From contig JAGVCB010000161.1 of assembly GCA_020059445.1 (NCBI GenBank), positions 1-6,821 on the forward strand: a stretch of 6,821 bases of DNA. Reading direction: 5' to 3'. Made by a program: the position numbers and the translations under genes. The first letter of the stretch is position 1. Every line of letters begins with the position of its first letter. The notes under the pieces are model-generated. The model made no database searches. It worked only from the letters and a program-made list of their open reading frames with translations, and was not told the origin of the DNA. Source of the DNA: Polynucleobacter sp. GTDB taxonomy: Bacteria; Pseudomonadota; Gammaproteobacteria; Burkholderiales; Burkholderiaceae. Of the stretch, positions 6,567 to 6,821 are shown in pieces.

Positions 6567-6821
6567 GACCACATCCCTTTGCGACAAATACCCCTGGCTT
6601 GGCAATACTGACAAATACTGTCGGGTGCACTTGCAGCCATAGGGGCACCACCCCACAAAGACTCAATATCAGCAATCATTTGTGCGGGAAGCTCATTCAT
6701 TTGATCTTTTAAATCATCAACCTCAACACGTGCATCATCTTCTTTGACAGAAACCCAGGAAGCGATTGTTGCGGGCTGACGATTCACCATGTCATGACCA
6801 TTCACAGCTTTGGCATAAATG
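6563..6821 (-). CDS. addB: AddB-like PD-(D/E)XK nuclease, C-terminal end (partial)
   Basis: The frame is open from the right edge to a TGA at 6565-6563, giving the last 85 complete codons of a longer gene. The end of the product, SICQYCQARGICRKGMWS, has the C-x2-C-x5-C spacing and following Arg/Gly of the iron-sulfur cluster that staples the nuclease domain in AddB-type proteins. The three cysteines are encoded at 6613-6611, 6604-6602 and 6586-6584. The fourth, upstream cysteine and the nuclease active site lie outside the window. The stop overlaps the helicase ATG by 4 bp, so the two are probably translationally coupled and made in equal amounts, as expected for an AddAB heterodimer. A stand-alone 80-residue gene from GTG 6805 is unlikely because the frame continues upstream. 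An unnamed Cas4/RecB-like nuclease remains possible, but the partner gene supports AddB. Confidence 0.82.
   Translation of the reverse strand, partial: IYAKAVNGHDMVNRQPATIASWVSVKEDDARVEVDDLKDQMNELPAQMIADIESLWGGAPMAASAPDSICQYCQARGICRKGMWS

Noticed and set aside
6567..6656. N-terminal extension of the helicase to a start at 6656 (30 extra residues)
   Set aside because: It overlaps the last codons of the AddB-like gene in another frame, is cysteine-rich in an untypical way, and the internal ATG at 6566 gives the normal family N-terminus with an ATGA overlap.
6563..6805. Separate 80-residue gene starting at GTG 6805
   Set aside because: The frame continues open to the window edge, and the C-terminal cysteine motif belongs to a large nuclease, so it is the tail of a longer gene.

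Overview
The window reads as ordinary core chromosome of a betaproteobacterium. The moderate GC content (mid-40s % by eye), the protein sequences and the gene order suggest Burkholderiales, with a Polynucleobacter-like organism as the best guess. This rests on recognition, not on a search. No mobile element, CRISPR array, tRNA or foreign-looking segment is visible, and codon use looks even throughout.

Layout, reading the minus strand from right to left. The right edge (6821-6563) holds the 3' end of an AddB-like nuclease gene with the C-x2-C-x5-C iron-sulfur cysteines. It overlaps by 4 bp (ATGA) the start of a complete 1134-residue AddA/RecB-type helicase-nuclease (6566-3162). A 45-bp gap with an imperfect inverted repeat (3117-3161) separates that gene from the small SRP (4.5S) RNA gene ffs, the only plus-strand gene (3020-3116). 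The addA and ffs transcripts converge. Left of ffs, and divergent from it, is a tight minus-strand cluster: dnaX (2981-1275), ybaB/ebfC (1236-913), recR (891-265) and the 5' part of surE (252 to beyond position 1). Spacings in the cluster are 38, 21 and 12 bp, consistent with one operon.

Functionally the window is mostly DNA replication and repair. DnaX is the clamp-loader and polymerase-organising subunit, YbaB a small DNA-binding protein and RecR a RecFOR gap-repair mediator. AddA and AddB together would resect double-strand breaks. The SRP RNA (membrane protein targeting) and SurE (nucleotidase) are housekeeping neighbours.

No undescribed system was found. The points most worth checking are the compact divergent ffs/dnaX promoter region with repeated GTAGAA motifs and a possibly leaderless dnaX, the absence of an obvious dnaX frameshift signal, the acidic insert just before AddA motif V, and the direct recR-surE junction.
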